Below, one piece after another: positions 18,099 to 26,738 of a DNA stretch of 64,000 nucleotides. Source of the stretch: Leisingera sp. ANG-M7 (GTDB taxonomy: Bacteria > Pseudomonadota > Alphaproteobacteria > Rhodobacterales > Rhodobacteraceae); assembly GCF_000813965.1 (NCBI RefSeq), contig NZ_JWLI01000021.1:1-64000 (forward strand). Direction: 5' to 3'. The translations under genes were made by a program, and so were the position numbers. Position 1 is the first letter of the stretch, and every line of letters begins with the position of its first letter. The notes under the pieces are model-generated. The model did no database searches, was not told where the DNA came from, and saw only the letters and a program-made list of their open reading frames with translations.

Positions 18099-19450
18099 AG
18101 GCTCCCGGAAACCATGTCCCGGACCTTGACCGCATAGCGGTCGGTCATGCCGGAGACAAAATCCGCCAGCGAATGCATGGCGGTATATGGGTCCTCCACC
18201 CCGCGCAGGTCGAGGTCCACTGCGCGGATCAGCTGCGCCCAGTGAGAGTGCTCCTTGGCCAGCACCGCCTGATCCCAGCCGCAGGCGGCAAGATCGGTGT
18301 AAAGCTCATGGAAGTGGCCGAGGATGCGGTGCAGCACCTGGCGGCCCGCGACCTCCAGCTCTGTCTTGCGGCGCGCGGCAAAGATGCGTTCCACCGACAG
18401 ACGCTGCAGTTCGGCAAAGGCGTCTGCCTTGGATGAAGCGCCGATCAGGTCGCCGTCGAACTCGCCGCTCATGATGGCGTCGTAATTGTCGAGGAATGCC
18501 TGCACCGCGGCGCTGGTAGCGGCGCCGATGGAAAGCGCCCGCAGGAGCGCAACGCGTTCGCCCAACGGCATTGCAGCGTCTTCCTCGCGGTTGGGTTTGC
18601 CGGTGATGTCTTCCAGCACTGCAGCCACATCACCGCGATCTAGATCGCCCACCGCGCCTGCGTCCTCGATATCCATGATCCGGTAGCAGATGTCGTCTGC
18701 GGCCTCGACCAGGAAGGCGAGCGGGTGGCGGCGGTACCAGCCTGCGCTTTCGCGGATCATGCCGGTGGCGCTGCAGATTTCATCGAGCAGCGCGGTGTCA
18801 GCGGCAAAGACGCCGAATTTCTTAAGGCCTGCATAAGGCGCCGGGCCATCGCCGCAAACCGCATCGCGCACCTGGCGGGTGCAGGGGTATTTCAGGAAAG
18901 CGCCGAGCGTCGCGTAGCTGAGCCGCATGCCGCCCTCGCGCCGGGCCATTTCCAGCCGCCCGGCGATGCGCAGCCCCTGGGCGTTGCCCTCGAAATGCGC
19001 GAACTCGGCCTGGCGGTCTGCCGGGATCTGGGCGGCGAGCCCTGCGCCTGCCTTGAACTGCGCGGCGAACCAGCCGCCGATGCTGTCTTCGCCGGAATGG
19101 CCAAAGGGCGGGTTGCCGATGTCGTGGAGCAGGCAGGCGGATTGCACATGGCCGGCAATGCGCAAGACCTGTTCCGGGTTGATGCGTCCTTCCTTCAGCA
19201 AAGCCTGGCCGACGCCCGCGCCAAGCGAGCGCCCGACGCTGCAAGCCTCCATGCTGTGGATCATCCGGTGATGCACATGGTCATGGCTGTAGAGCGGATG
19301 CACCTGGGTTTTCTGTGCCAGCCGCCGGAACGGCTCAGAGAACAGAATGCGGTCATAGTCCTGCAAATAGGCCTCGCGCCCCGGGGCCTCGGGATACTCC
19401 GGCCGGCACAGCCGCCCCGGGTTCAGCAGCCTGTTCCACTCCATCGCCAT
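18089..19450 (-). CDS. dgt: Deoxyguanosinetriphosphate triphosphohydrolase-like protein
   Basis: A 453-residue HD-domain phosphohydrolase. The N-terminal DRILFSEPFRRLAQKTQV, the metal ligands His65 in RMIHSMEA and His109-Asp110 in LLHDIGNPPFGHSGED, and a later YRMDIEDAG-type Asp complete the HD site. Family members hydrolyse dNTPs to the deoxynucleoside and triphosphate, helping to set dNTP pools. Bacterial type-2 homologues differ in nucleotide preference, so strict dGTP specificity is not assured. The ATG has an AAAGGAG ribosome site. Confidence 0.92.
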   Translation of the reverse strand: MAMEWNRLLNPGRLCRPEYPEAPGREAYLQDYDRILFSEPFRRLAQKTQVHPLYSHDHVHHRMIHSMEACSVGRSLGAGVGQALLKEGRINPEQVLRIAGHVQSACLLHDIGNPPFGHSGEDSIGGWFAAQFKAGAGLAAQIPADRQAEFAHFEGNAQGLRIAGRLEMARREGGMRLSYATLGAFLKYPCTRQVRDAVCGDGPAPYAGLKKFGVFAADTALLDEICSATGMIRESAGWYRRHPLAFLVEAADDICYRIMDIEDAGAVGDLDRGDVAAVLEDITGKPNREEDAAMPLGERVALLRALSIGAATSAAVQAFLDNYDAIMSGEFDGDLIGASSKADAFAELQRLSVERIFAARRKTELEVAGRQVLHRILGHFHELYTDLAACGWDQAVLAKEHSHWAQLIRAVDLDLRGVEDPYTAMHSLADFVSGMTDRYAVKVRDMVSGSLQA

Positions 19451-19513
19451 GTGCCTGCTCCTTTGCCTGTCTGAAGGCGGTTAAACGGGAGGCGGCAGGG
19501 AATTGCAAACGCT

Positions 19514-20410
19514 TCAGTGCGGTTTGATCCCCGCAGGCTCCAGCTTGTGCTCCGGCTCCACGTGAATCACCACTTGCGCCTCCGGCAAGGCGTCCCGGAG
19601 GGCAATCTCGATCAGGTCGCAGATGCCATGCGAGGCCCGCACCGTCATGGCGCCGTCCACCACCAAATGAAACTCGATAAACAGCGCGCGGCCTGCCCGG
19701 CGGGTCTTGAGGCCATGCACCTGCAGCGCGCCTGCCGCCATGCGTTGGATGACAGCCTCGATTTTCCGGCGCTCCTCTTCCGGTGCGGCTGTGTCCATCA
19801 GGCCGTTCACAGAGGCGGCGATCACCAGCCAGCCTTCGCGCAGGATGTTGACGCCGACCAGCAGAGCCAGCAGCGGGTCCAGCACCGCCCAGCCGGTGGC
19901 CAGCGCCAGCACCAGCCCGGCCAGCACACCGGCAGAGGTCCAGACGTCGCTCATCAGGTGGCGTCCGCCGGCCGACAGCGCCGGTGATTTCAACCGCCCG
20001 CCTGCGCGCAGCAGCACCCGCGCCCAGGCCAGGTTCACCAGCATCGCCATACCGTTGACCACCATGCCGGCAGCCCCCCAGCTAGGATCGCCTGCGCGGG
20101 TCAGCGCGCTGAAAGCCTCATGCAGGATCACCAGGGCCGCAATCACGATCAGGATGCCCTCGATCACGGCTGAAAAGTATTCGGCCTTGTGGTGGCCGTA
20201 GGGGTGGCCTGCGTCCGGAGGCCGCTGGGCATAGCGCACCGCGAACCAGGCCATCACCGCGCCGCCGATGTTCACCAGCGATTCCAGCGCATCCGACAAG
20301 AGCGCAATGGAGCCGGTCATCCGCCAGGCGGCCACCTTCAGCGCCATCACTGCCAAAGCGATAAGGATGGAGCCGGTTGCAAGTTGTTCTGCGCTGAACC
20401 TTTGCTGCAT
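19514..20410 (-). CDS. Cation diffusion facilitator family transporter
   Basis: A 298-residue CDF exporter with six predicted membrane helices and a C-terminal cytoplasmic domain of about 85 residues. The HPYGHHKAEYFSAVIEG loop and the TM5 motif HLMSDVWTS are typical. The TM2 site reads SDALESLVN, so the usual Asp/His-xxx-Asp pair is Glu-xxx-Asn, a variant seen in some CDF branches that may change metal preference. It should export a divalent metal such as zinc, iron or manganese in exchange for protons. It lies next to a TauE-type gene on the same strand with only 17 bases between. Confidence 0.92.
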   Translation of the reverse strand: MQQRFSAEQLATGSILIALAVMALKVAAWRMTGSIALLSDALESLVNIGGAVMAWFAVRYAQRPPDAGHPYGHHKAEYFSAVIEGILIVIAALVILHEAFSALTRAGDPSWGAAGMVVNGMAMLVNLAWARVLLRAGGRLKSPALSAGGRHLMSDVWTSAGVLAGLVLALATGWAVLDPLLALLVGVNILREGWLVIAASVNGLMDTAAPEEERRKIEAVIQRMAAGALQVHGLKTRRAGRALFIEFHLVVDGAMTVRASHGICDLIEIALRDALPEAQVVIHVEPEHKLEPAGIKPH

Positions 20411-20427
20411 GGTGCCCTGCCCGCCCG

Positions 20428-21195
20428 CTACATCAGCACGCCGCGGCGCAGCAGGTTCAAACCGGCGATCAGCAGCACCACCAGCGTCGCACGGCGGAAC
20501 AGCACCTGATCGATCCGGTCATGCAACTGACCGCCGATCCACATGCCCGCCACCGCCGGCACGATCAGCGCCAGCGAAAAGGGCGCTGTCTCAACCCGGA
20601 TCACGCCGGAGCCGATGTGGGCCACCAGCAGCGCCACTGCGCCAAGGCCGTAGATCACCCCCTGCACCCGGATCTGTTCGCTTTTCTCAGTGTTCAGAGC
20701 GGTCAGGTAAGCCACGGTTGGCGGTCCCCAGACACCGGACACACCGCCGATCAAGCCCGCAATGCCCCCCACCATCGCTTCGCTGCGGCGGGAGGGATTG
20801 GCGATGGTGAATGTCTTGCCCATCAGCTGGATGCAGGCAAAGACGGTAACTGGCAGGCCAATCACCAGCAGCAGCGCCTGCTGCGGAAGCAGCCGCACCA
20901 TCTGGGCGCTGAGCAGCAGGCAGATCAGGCCGATCAGCAGAAATACGTGGAACTTGCGGATCGATGCCATGGCCGCCGCAGGCCCCTGCCGCAGGGCTTG
21001 CATTCCGTTTGTCACCAGGGTGGGCAGGATAAGCCCGGCCAGCGCCAGGTCCGGCGCCAGGAACATGCTGAGGCCGGAGATGAAGATCATCGGCATGGCA
21101 AAGCCCACCAGGCCTTTGACCGTGCCCGCCAGCAGCGCGATGCCAAAGGCCGCTGCCAGCTCAGCCGGGGAAAGAAGCGAAAACAATGCGGTCAT
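20428..21195 (-). CDS. TauE/SafE family membrane transporter
   Basis: A 255-residue integral membrane protein with seven to eight hydrophobic helices. The two TauE repeats are recognisable at GTVKGLVGFAMPM near residue 25 and GLIGGVSGVWGPPTVAY near 148. Family members are proposed exporters of sulfite, sulfoacetate or similar organosulfur anions, but most are untested. It is followed after 17 bases by the CDF gene, so the two are probably one transcript. There is no sulfur gene nearby to name the substrate. Confidence 0.9.
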   Translation of the reverse strand: MTALFSLLSPAELAAAFGIALLAGTVKGLVGFAMPMIFISGLSMFLAPDLALAGLILPTLVTNGMQALRQGPAAAMASIRKFHVFLLIGLICLLLSAQMVRLLPQQALLLVIGLPVTVFACIQLMGKTFTIANPSRRSEAMVGGIAGLIGGVSGVWGPPTVAYLTALNTEKSEQIRVQGVIYGLGAVALLVAHIGSGVIRVETAPFSLALIVPAVAGMWIGGQLHDRIDQVLFRRATLVVLLIAGLNLLRRGVLM

Positions 21196-21340
21196 CCTTC
21201 CGCTCTACCACATCCGCAGCGTGCTGCACGGGCAAAATCAACACGCAAGATTTGATCCAAATGACGCACCCGTGAGTATTTTTGTTGCGCTGCACCTGCA
21301 AAATGATTTACCACCGGGCGACCGAAGAAGGATCTGATTC

Positions 21341-23026
21341 ATGGCCCACGACGGACAGGACTTGCATATGAAACCGACTCTCATTCCCGACCTGCTGGCG
21401 CTGACCGGCGCCGCGCTGGAACCGCTGGACCAGCTGCTTGAGGCCGCGCGCGCCTCCGTCAAGGACATGGTGAGCAGCGACGGCCGTGTGTCCGGAAAGC
21501 TGATCGAGGAAAACCAAGTGGCAGCGCACGGGCTTTCGTGGCTTGCCACTTATGTCTACTCGCTGCGCCAGATGCAGAAATGGGCCGAGAGGCTGCAGGC
21601 TGAAGGCAAGTTCGGCGAGATGGAGCAGCTGCTGCACCAGATCGGCTTTGGCGAATACCTGTGGCAGGTCTATGGCGGCATCCAGATGAACCAGGGCGAG
21701 ATCACCCGCCTGCAGGACCTGGGCCTGTCGCAGGATGCACAGCGTGCCCTTATGGTGCCGGCGGTGATGACGCTCTGCGAGCAGGGCAACAGCCAGGCCG
21801 CCCGCTCCCGTCTGGTGGAGTTGATGGAGGAACAGGCTGGTTCCACCATGTTCGGCGCCTCCGGCCTGGAGGAAGAGCTGGAAATGATCCGCGACCAGTT
21901 CCGCCGCTATGCGGTGGAGAAGGTCGAGCCGAATGCCCATGACTGGCACCTGAAGGATGAGCTGATCCCGATGGAAGTCATAGAGGAACTGGCGGAGATG
22001 GGCGTCTTCGGGCTGACCATCCCGGAGGAATACGGCGGGTTCGGCCTGTCCAAGGCCTCCATGGTGGTGGTCTCCGAAGAACTGTCGCGCGGCTATATCG
22101 GTGTTGGTTCGCTGGGCACCCGCTCTGAGATTGCGGCGGAGCTGATCCTCTGCGGCGGCACCGAAGAGCAGAAGGCCAACTGGCTGCCGAAACTGGCCAG
22201 CGCAGAGATCCTGCCCACTGCCGTGTTCACCGAGCCGAACACCGGTTCCGACCTCGGCTCTTTGCGGACCCGCGCGGTCAAGGACGAGAACGGCGATTAC
22301 AAGATCACCGGCAACAAGACCTGGATCACCCACGCCGCCCGCACCCATGTGATGACGCTGCTGGCGCGCACCGATCCGAACACCACCGACCACCGCGGGT
22401 TGTCGATGTTCCTGGCGGAAAAGACCCCGGGCACCGACGAGGCCCCCTTCCCCACCCCTGGTATGACCGGCGGCGAGATCGAGGTGCTGGGCTACCGCGG
22501 CATGAAGGAATACGAGCTGGGCTTCGACAAATTCCACGTGAAGCAGGAAAACCTGCTAGGCGGCGAGGAAAACAAGGGCTTCAAGCAACTGATGGAGACC
22601 TTTGAATCGGCCCGCATTCAGACCGCGGCCCGTGCCATCGGCGTGGCGCAGTCGGCGCTGGATATTGCCATGCAGTATGCGCAGGAGCGCAAGCAGTTCG
22701 GCAAGTCGCTGATCAATTTCCCGCGGGTCTCCGGCAAGCTGGCGATGATGGCGGTGGAGATCATGATCGCCCGGCAGCTGACCTACTTCTCAGCCTGTGA
22801 AAAGGACCACGGCCACCGCTGCGACCTGGAAGCAGGGATGGCCAAGCTCCTGGGCGCGCGGGTCGCCTGGGCAGCGGCCGACAACGGTTTGCAGATCCAC
22901 GGTGGCAACGGTTTTGCGATGGAATATAAGATCTCCCGCGTGCTGTGCGATGCCCGCATCCTGAACATCTTTGAAGGCGCTGCCGAAATCCAGGCGCAGG
23001 TGATCGCCCGCCGCCTGCTGGGCTGA
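21341..23026 (+). CDS. mcd: (2S)-methylsuccinyl-CoA dehydrogenase
   Basis: A 561-residue acyl-CoA dehydrogenase with an N-terminal extension of about 170 residues, the architecture of Mcd from the ethylmalonyl-CoA pathway. Mcd oxidises methylsuccinyl-CoA to mesaconyl-CoA and passes electrons to ETF. The dehydrogenase core shows GLTIPEEYGGFGLS, FTEPNTGSDLGSLRTRA, QIHGGNGFAMEYKISRVLCDARI and FEGAAEIQ. The extension (residues 1-170) is all-helical. A generic long acyl-CoA dehydrogenase cannot be fully excluded, but length and organism both favour Mcd. The ATG at 21341 follows an AAGGA site; another ATG lies nine codons later. It is monocistronic. Confidence 0.88.
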   Translation: MAHDGQDLHMKPTLIPDLLALTGAALEPLDQLLEAARASVKDMVSSDGRVSGKLIEENQVAAHGLSWLATYVYSLRQMQKWAERLQAEGKFGEMEQLLHQIGFGEYLWQVYGGIQMNQGEITRLQDLGLSQDAQRALMVPAVMTLCEQGNSQAARSRLVELMEEQAGSTMFGASGLEEELEMIRDQFRRYAVEKVEPNAHDWHLKDELIPMEVIEELAEMGVFGLTIPEEYGGFGLSKASMVVVSEELSRGYIGVGSLGTRSEIAAELILCGGTEEQKANWLPKLASAEILPTAVFTEPNTGSDLGSLRTRAVKDENGDYKITGNKTWITHAARTHVMTLLARTDPNTTDHRGLSMFLAEKTPGTDEAPFPTPGMTGGEIEVLGYRGMKEYELGFDKFHVKQENLLGGEENKGFKQLMETFESARIQTAARAIGVAQSALDIAMQYAQERKQFGKSLINFPRVSGKLAMMAVEIMIARQLTYFSACEKDHGHRCDLEAGMAKLLGARVAWAAADNGLQIHGGNGFAMEYKISRVLCDARILNIFEGAAEIQAQVIARRLLG

Positions 23027-23066
23027 CTGCCGCCAGAGACCACCGCAGGGGAGCAATCCCCTTCTT

Positions 23067-23092
23067 GCCCGGCGTTCGCGCCGGGCTTTTTT
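23067..23092 (+). terminator. Rho-independent terminator of mcd
   Basis: A perfect 8-bp stem (23067-23074 gcccggcg with 23079-23086) with a stable TTCG tetraloop is followed by six T. It is 40 bases after the mcd stop. Confidence 0.93.
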
Positions 23093-23200
23093 CCGACCGG
23101 AACCGCGTTTCCTGCGTCCTGCCTGCAACCGCTGCGCAGAAAAAATCTGTTTCCGAAACTGGTTATTCGATCCTTAACGAATCGTAGTTAACAATGGCGC

Positions 23201-23884
23201 ATGTCTCTCCTTCGCTGCCTCCTTCTGCCCTTGCTGTTCCTGCTGTCCGCCTGCGGCGATACGGTGCAATCCGACCAGCCGTCCCGCATTCTGGCAATGG
23301 GGGATTCCCTTCTCGCCTGGCACAGCCTGGCAGGCAAATCCATTTCAGACACGGTGTCGCGGGAACTTCAGGAACCGGTGGTGGACCGTTCGGTCTCTGC
23401 TGCGCGGATACTTTACAAGCTGCCAATATCCGGTGCTGCCGGGATGAACATCGGCAAACAGTACACACCCGGCGAGTGGGACTGGGTGATCGTGAACGGC
23501 GGCGGCAACGACTTGTGGCTGGGCTGCGGCTGCTTTGCCTGCGACCGCAAAATGGACAAGCTGATCTCGGCTGACGGGCTTGATGGGGCGATCCCCTCAA
23601 TGCTGACAAAGCTGCGCGCAACCGGGGCCAAGGTAATCTACGTCGGCTATCTCCGCAGCCCCGGGGTGGGGTCATTGATCGAGCATTGCCGGGACGAAGG
23701 CAACGAACTGGAAGCCCGCATCGGCCGTCTGGCGGAGCAGGACGAAGGTATCTTCTTTTTGTCGAACAAGGACATGGTTCCCTACGGCGACCGCTCTTAC
23801 CACGCAGCCGACATGATCCACCCGTCGATCAAAGCCAGCGGCGAAATCGGCCGCAAGGTCGCAGAGATCATCCGAGAGAACTGA
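23201..23884 (+). CDS. SGNH/GDSL-family lipoprotein hydrolase
   Basis: A 227-residue protein with a signal ending in LLSAC, making Cys18 the lipidation site. The mature part has the GDSL block MGDSLLAW (Ser36), the block III asparagine in NGGGNDL (Asn103) and the C-terminal DMIHPS with Asp204 and His207. All four SGNH catalytic positions can thus be seen. It is probably a periplasmic lipid-anchored esterase or lyso-lipid/peptidoglycan deacylase; the substrate is unknown. A loop with LGCGCFACDRK may form disulfides. The ribosome site is weak. Confidence 0.88.
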   Translation: MSLLRCLLLPLLFLLSACGDTVQSDQPSRILAMGDSLLAWHSLAGKSISDTVSRELQEPVVDRSVSAARILYKLPISGAAGMNIGKQYTPGEWDWVIVNGGGNDLWLGCGCFACDRKMDKLISADGLDGAIPSMLTKLRATGAKVIYVGYLRSPGVGSLIEHCRDEGNELEARIGRLAEQDEGIFFLSNKDMVPYGDRSYHAADMIHPSIKASGEIGRKVAEIIREN

Positions 23885-24043
23885 AGACGGCGGCTTCCGC
23901 GCCCCGGTGCAGTGCCGGATCCGATGGGCGTAAAGCATTTTCAAAGCCGCTGCGGCGGGCGGGAGCCCCGCTTCCGGCTACAGTCTTGCGCTGTCCCCCG
24001 CTGCCATCCAAAGTGACTTGAGAAACGACTGCCGGAGGACTTC

Positions 24044-24436
24044 ATGCTGCGTGTTGTTCTAATCACTTCCCTGCTGCTGCCAAGCGCCTGCACAGGCGAT
24101 GAAACCCTGTCGGCCTATGGCGCCGCGGGCACGGAATGGCAGTTGCAAAGCATTGACGGCAGCGCCTTTGCCGCCAAGGCTATCCTGACCTTTCCGGAAC
24201 CAGGCAAGATCGCTGGTCAGGCGCCTTGCAACAGGTTTCTGGGCAGCCAGACCGCGCCCTACCCCTGGTTCGAAACCGGCCCGCTGGCGGTGACGCGCAT
24301 GGCCTGCCCGGAGCTGGAAGCAGAGGACGCATTCCTGAAAGCGCTGCAGAAGATGACGCTGGCAGAGGTTTCAGGCGATGTTCTGATCCTCAGCAATGAG
24401 GCCGGGCGCGAAATGCTGTTCAAAGCCGGCGGCTGA
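24044..24436 (+). CDS. META-domain lipoprotein (HslJ-like)
   Basis: A 130-residue small lipoprotein. The signal ends in LPSAC with Cys16 as the lipidated residue. The mature domain carries the META pattern: [43 protein letters not shown] and a final [13 protein letters not shown]. HslJ-type proteins are linked to heat or antibiotic stress in E. coli, but the biochemical role is unknown. A GGAGGA ribosome site precedes the ATG. Its end overlaps the convergent recO gene by 17 bases. Confidence 0.87.
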   Translation: MLRVVLITSLLLPSACTGDETLSAYGAAGTEWQLQSIDGSAFAAKAILTFPEPGKIAGQAPCNRFLGSQTAPYPWFETGPLAVTRMACPELEAEDAFLKALQKMTLAEVSGDVLILSNEAGREMLFKAGG

Positions 24437-25145
24437 GCAGATCCAGCAGCCGGGCCCGCGCCTCTGGCGGCGGGTGATTGCCCAGCGACGGGGCCAGGTG
24501 CGCCTCCAGGAAATGCCCGGTCGTGCGCAGGGCCTGAACGATTTCAGCATCCCCTGCATCACCTAGGCCCAGCATCACCGGCGGCAGCGGCAGCAGACGG
24601 TCCGCCCACTCGCCCGCGCCTTCACGTGAAACAGCTCGGCCCGTTTTCGGTGAGACATAGGCCAGTCCGAAACGGCTGCCGGTCACAGTGCAGGCCGACA
24701 GATCCAGTCCAAAGCCCATATCCTCCAGCAGCGCCATCTCCCAGCGCAGGTAAGCAAATGGCCAGAGATCTTCGTTGCCCAAAAAGTCCAGCAGCTGTTC
24801 ACTGCGGGTGTAAAGACCGGCGTGCGGTTCGCGCTCCGGCAGGCAGAAGGACAACAGCGCGGTGACTGTGTTCAGCCCAGCCAGCGCCAGCCGGCCGGAT
24901 AGCGCCGCGGCTGCGCGGCTGCGCAAGGGTTCGGCGTGATAGCTGCCCAAGTGATCCTCCAGCCGCGCCCGCCAGGTCACGTCCAGCTGCGCACCGGGCT
25001 GAAGGATCGGAGCCATCCGGCGGCTGGCACCTCCGCGCACCACGCCCGCGTGGCGGCCGTGCTGTTCGGTGAAGACGTCGATGATGGCCGAGCTTTCGCC
25101 GTGGGGTCGCACCGAAAGCAATATGCCGTGATCACGCCATTCCAA
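24420..25145 (-). CDS. recO: DNA repair protein RecO
   Basis: A 241-residue recombination mediator that loads RecA on single-stranded DNA with RecR. The N-terminal OB fold begins [21 protein letters not shown] helical middle follows, and the C-terminal part has the [27 protein letters not shown] segment typical of alphaproteobacterial RecO, which lacks the zinc cysteines found elsewhere. I chose the TTG at 25145, seven bases after GGAGG, because the family starts exactly at MEWRDHG. It is the last gene of the era-DUF1491-recO group. Confidence 0.93.
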   Translation of the reverse strand: MEWRDHGILLSVRPHGESSAIIDVFTEQHGRHAGVVRGGASRRMAPILQPGAQLDVTWRARLEDHLGSYHAEPLRSRAAAALSGRLALAGLNTVTALLSFCLPEREPHAGLYTRSEQLLDFLGNEDLWPFAYLRWEMALLEDMGFGLDLSACTVTGSRFGLAYVSPKTGRAVSREGAGEWADRLLPLPPVMLGLGDAGDAEIVQALRTTGHFLEAHLAPSLGNHPPPEARARLLDLLSRRL

Positions 25146-25214
25146 ATGCGGGCCTCCCTGTCCTGCGGTCCGCCCTACCAGAGCGCATTGCCGGACGGGC
25201 TGCAAGCGGCAGGG

Positions 25215-25544
25215 TCATTCCAGGCCGGGTTCGTCCAGCAGGTGGCGGCCCTGCCGGTCCTCGACCTCGATCACCCAGAGATCGGGGTCGAAGCTACGCT
25301 GCCGGCTTATTGAAGCATCTACGTCCATTTCGGCGCCAGCGGCCAGCTCATCCCATTTGCGGTTGCCGCTCATCAGGTCATAGGTACGGTGAAAGGCGCG
25401 GGCCTGGCCGTCGAGCGTGTTGAGCTTGACCAGCACCGCCCCGGCAGTGTCGTCGCCGTGCGACGTGATGAAGGCCGGGATGTCCTGAAACCGCAGACGG
25501 GCCAGATAGGCATCGACCCAGAAGCGGGCGGTGAGGCGTGTCAT
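25215..25544 (-). CDS. DUF1491 family protein
   Basis: A 109-residue cytoplasmic protein beginning MTRLTARFWVDAYLARL and containing GAVLVKLNTLDG and a C-terminal DPDLWVIEVEDRQGRHLLDE. This matches DUF1491, an alphaproteobacterial family that commonly sits between era and recO, as here. No catalytic motif can be read and the function is unknown. Spacing to recO is about 70 bases. Confidence 0.88.
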   Translation of the reverse strand: MTRLTARFWVDAYLARLRFQDIPAFITSHGDDTAGAVLVKLNTLDGQARAFHRTYDLMSGNRKWDELAAGAEMDVDASISRQRSFDPDLWVIEVEDRQGRHLLDEPGLE

Positions 25545-25584
25545 GCCGTGACTCCGCCGGTCTTAGCGTGCGGGGAGATACGGG

Positions 25585-25621
25585 GTGCCTCCGGCGGGAG
25601 TATTTTCTCAAAGGTGAAAAG
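25585..25621. repeat. Candidate dispersed intergenic element in the era-DUF1491 gap
   Basis: The 88-base gap contains gtgcctccggcgggagtatt followed by an A-rich tail. From memory it resembles a short element with a CTCCGGCGGG core and an A/T-rich tail that recurs between genes in Rhodobacteraceae. I saw no second copy in this window, so the repeat status rests on recollection only. Confidence 0.35.
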
Positions 25622-25632
25622 CACGGGTGGCG

Positions 25633-26538
25633 TCAATTGCCGTCTTTGAAGTCGAGGCCCATTTCGGAATAGCGCTCGGCCTCTTCCAGCCAGTTGGGGC
25701 GCACCTTCACCTGCAAGAACAGATGCACCTTGCGGCCCAGGAATTCCTCCAGCTCGGCGCGGGCGGCCTGGGAGACAGATTTGATGGTCTCGCCGCGCTT
25801 GCCCAGAACGATGCCCTTGTGGCCGTCGCGGACCACGTAGATCATTTGGTCAACGCGGGCAGAACCGTCCTTGCGCTCTTCCCACTTCTCGGTCTCAACC
25901 GTCAGCTGGTAGGGCAGTTCCTGGTGCAGACGCAGGGTCAGCTTTTCGCGGGTCATTTCCGCCGCGATCATCCGCATCGGCAGGTCGGCGATCTGGTCCT
26001 CAGGGTAAAGCCAGGGGCTTTCCGGGAGCTTGCCTGCCAGCCACTGGCGCAGGTCGTCGACGCCGTGGCCGCGCTCTGCCGATATCATGAAGGTTTCGGC
26101 GAAGGTGTAGCGGCTGTTCAGGTCCTGGGTGAGGCCCAGCAGTTTTTCGGCCGGCACCTTGTCGATCTTGTTGATCGCCAGCGCCACGGTGCGGCCCTCA
26201 CCGATCTCGGCGAGGCCTTCGAGGATGGTTTCGACCCCTTCGGTGATGCCGCGGTGGGCCTCCACCATCAGCACGACGACGTCGGCGTCCGCAGCGCCGC
26301 CCCAGGCCGCGGCGACCATGGCACGGTCCAGGCGGCGGCGGGGTTTGAACAGGCCGGGCGTGTCGACAAACACCAGCTGCGCATCGCCCTCCATCGCCAC
26401 GCCGCGGATGCGGGCACGGGTGGTCTGCACCTTGTGGGTCACGATCGAGACCTTGGCCCCGACCATGCGGTTCAGAAGGGTGGATTTGCCCGCGTTGGGC
26501 TCTCCGATCAGGGCAACGAATCCCGCGCGTGTGGTCAT
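25633..26538 (-). CDS. era: GTPase Era
   Basis: A 301-residue GTPase that binds the 3' end of 16S rRNA and assists small-subunit assembly. The G1 loop GEPNAGKST lies at 12-20. The switch segment HKVQTTRARIRG, the G3 motif DTPGLF, the G4 motif NKIDKV and a C-terminal KH domain with VVRDGHKGIVLGKRGETIKSVSQAAR follow. It normally follows rnc; here a plus-strand oxidase gene separates the two. Era must therefore have its own promoter in 26539-26738. Confidence 0.96.
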   Translation of the reverse strand: MTTRAGFVALIGEPNAGKSTLLNRMVGAKVSIVTHKVQTTRARIRGVAMEGDAQLVFVDTPGLFKPRRRLDRAMVAAAWGGAADADVVVLMVEAHRGITEGVETILEGLAEIGEGRTVALAINKIDKVPAEKLLGLTQDLNSRYTFAETFMISAERGHGVDDLRQWLAGKLPESPWLYPEDQIADLPMRMIAAEMTREKLTLRLHQELPYQLTVETEKWEERKDGSARVDQMIYVVRDGHKGIVLGKRGETIKSVSQAARAELEEFLGRKVHLFLQVKVRPNWLEEAERYSEMGLDFKDGN

Positions 26539-26738
26539 TTCAACTGGTCCTGTTAGCAGATCAGTGCCTCTACAGGAATTTACCCACAGGGGCCAGAGGC
26601 GTTTTCCGCCGGTTTTGGCGGTGTCACATAATCTTGCCCTATGTCAAAGACCTGTGGCAATTCCCGTGAAAGAACCGCAGTGCCGAGCCAATCTTGCAGC
26701 CAGGCCTTTCTCTGAGAGCACAACAAGAGGCCTGCCTG

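Noticed and set aside
23174-23192. TTAAC...TTAAC resembling a CtrA binding site
   Set aside because: The half-sites are 10 bp apart instead of the required 7.
26640-26714. A 24-codon frame (MSKTCGNSRERTAV...) upstream of the oxidase
   Set aside because: No ribosome site, no family and no conservation evidence.
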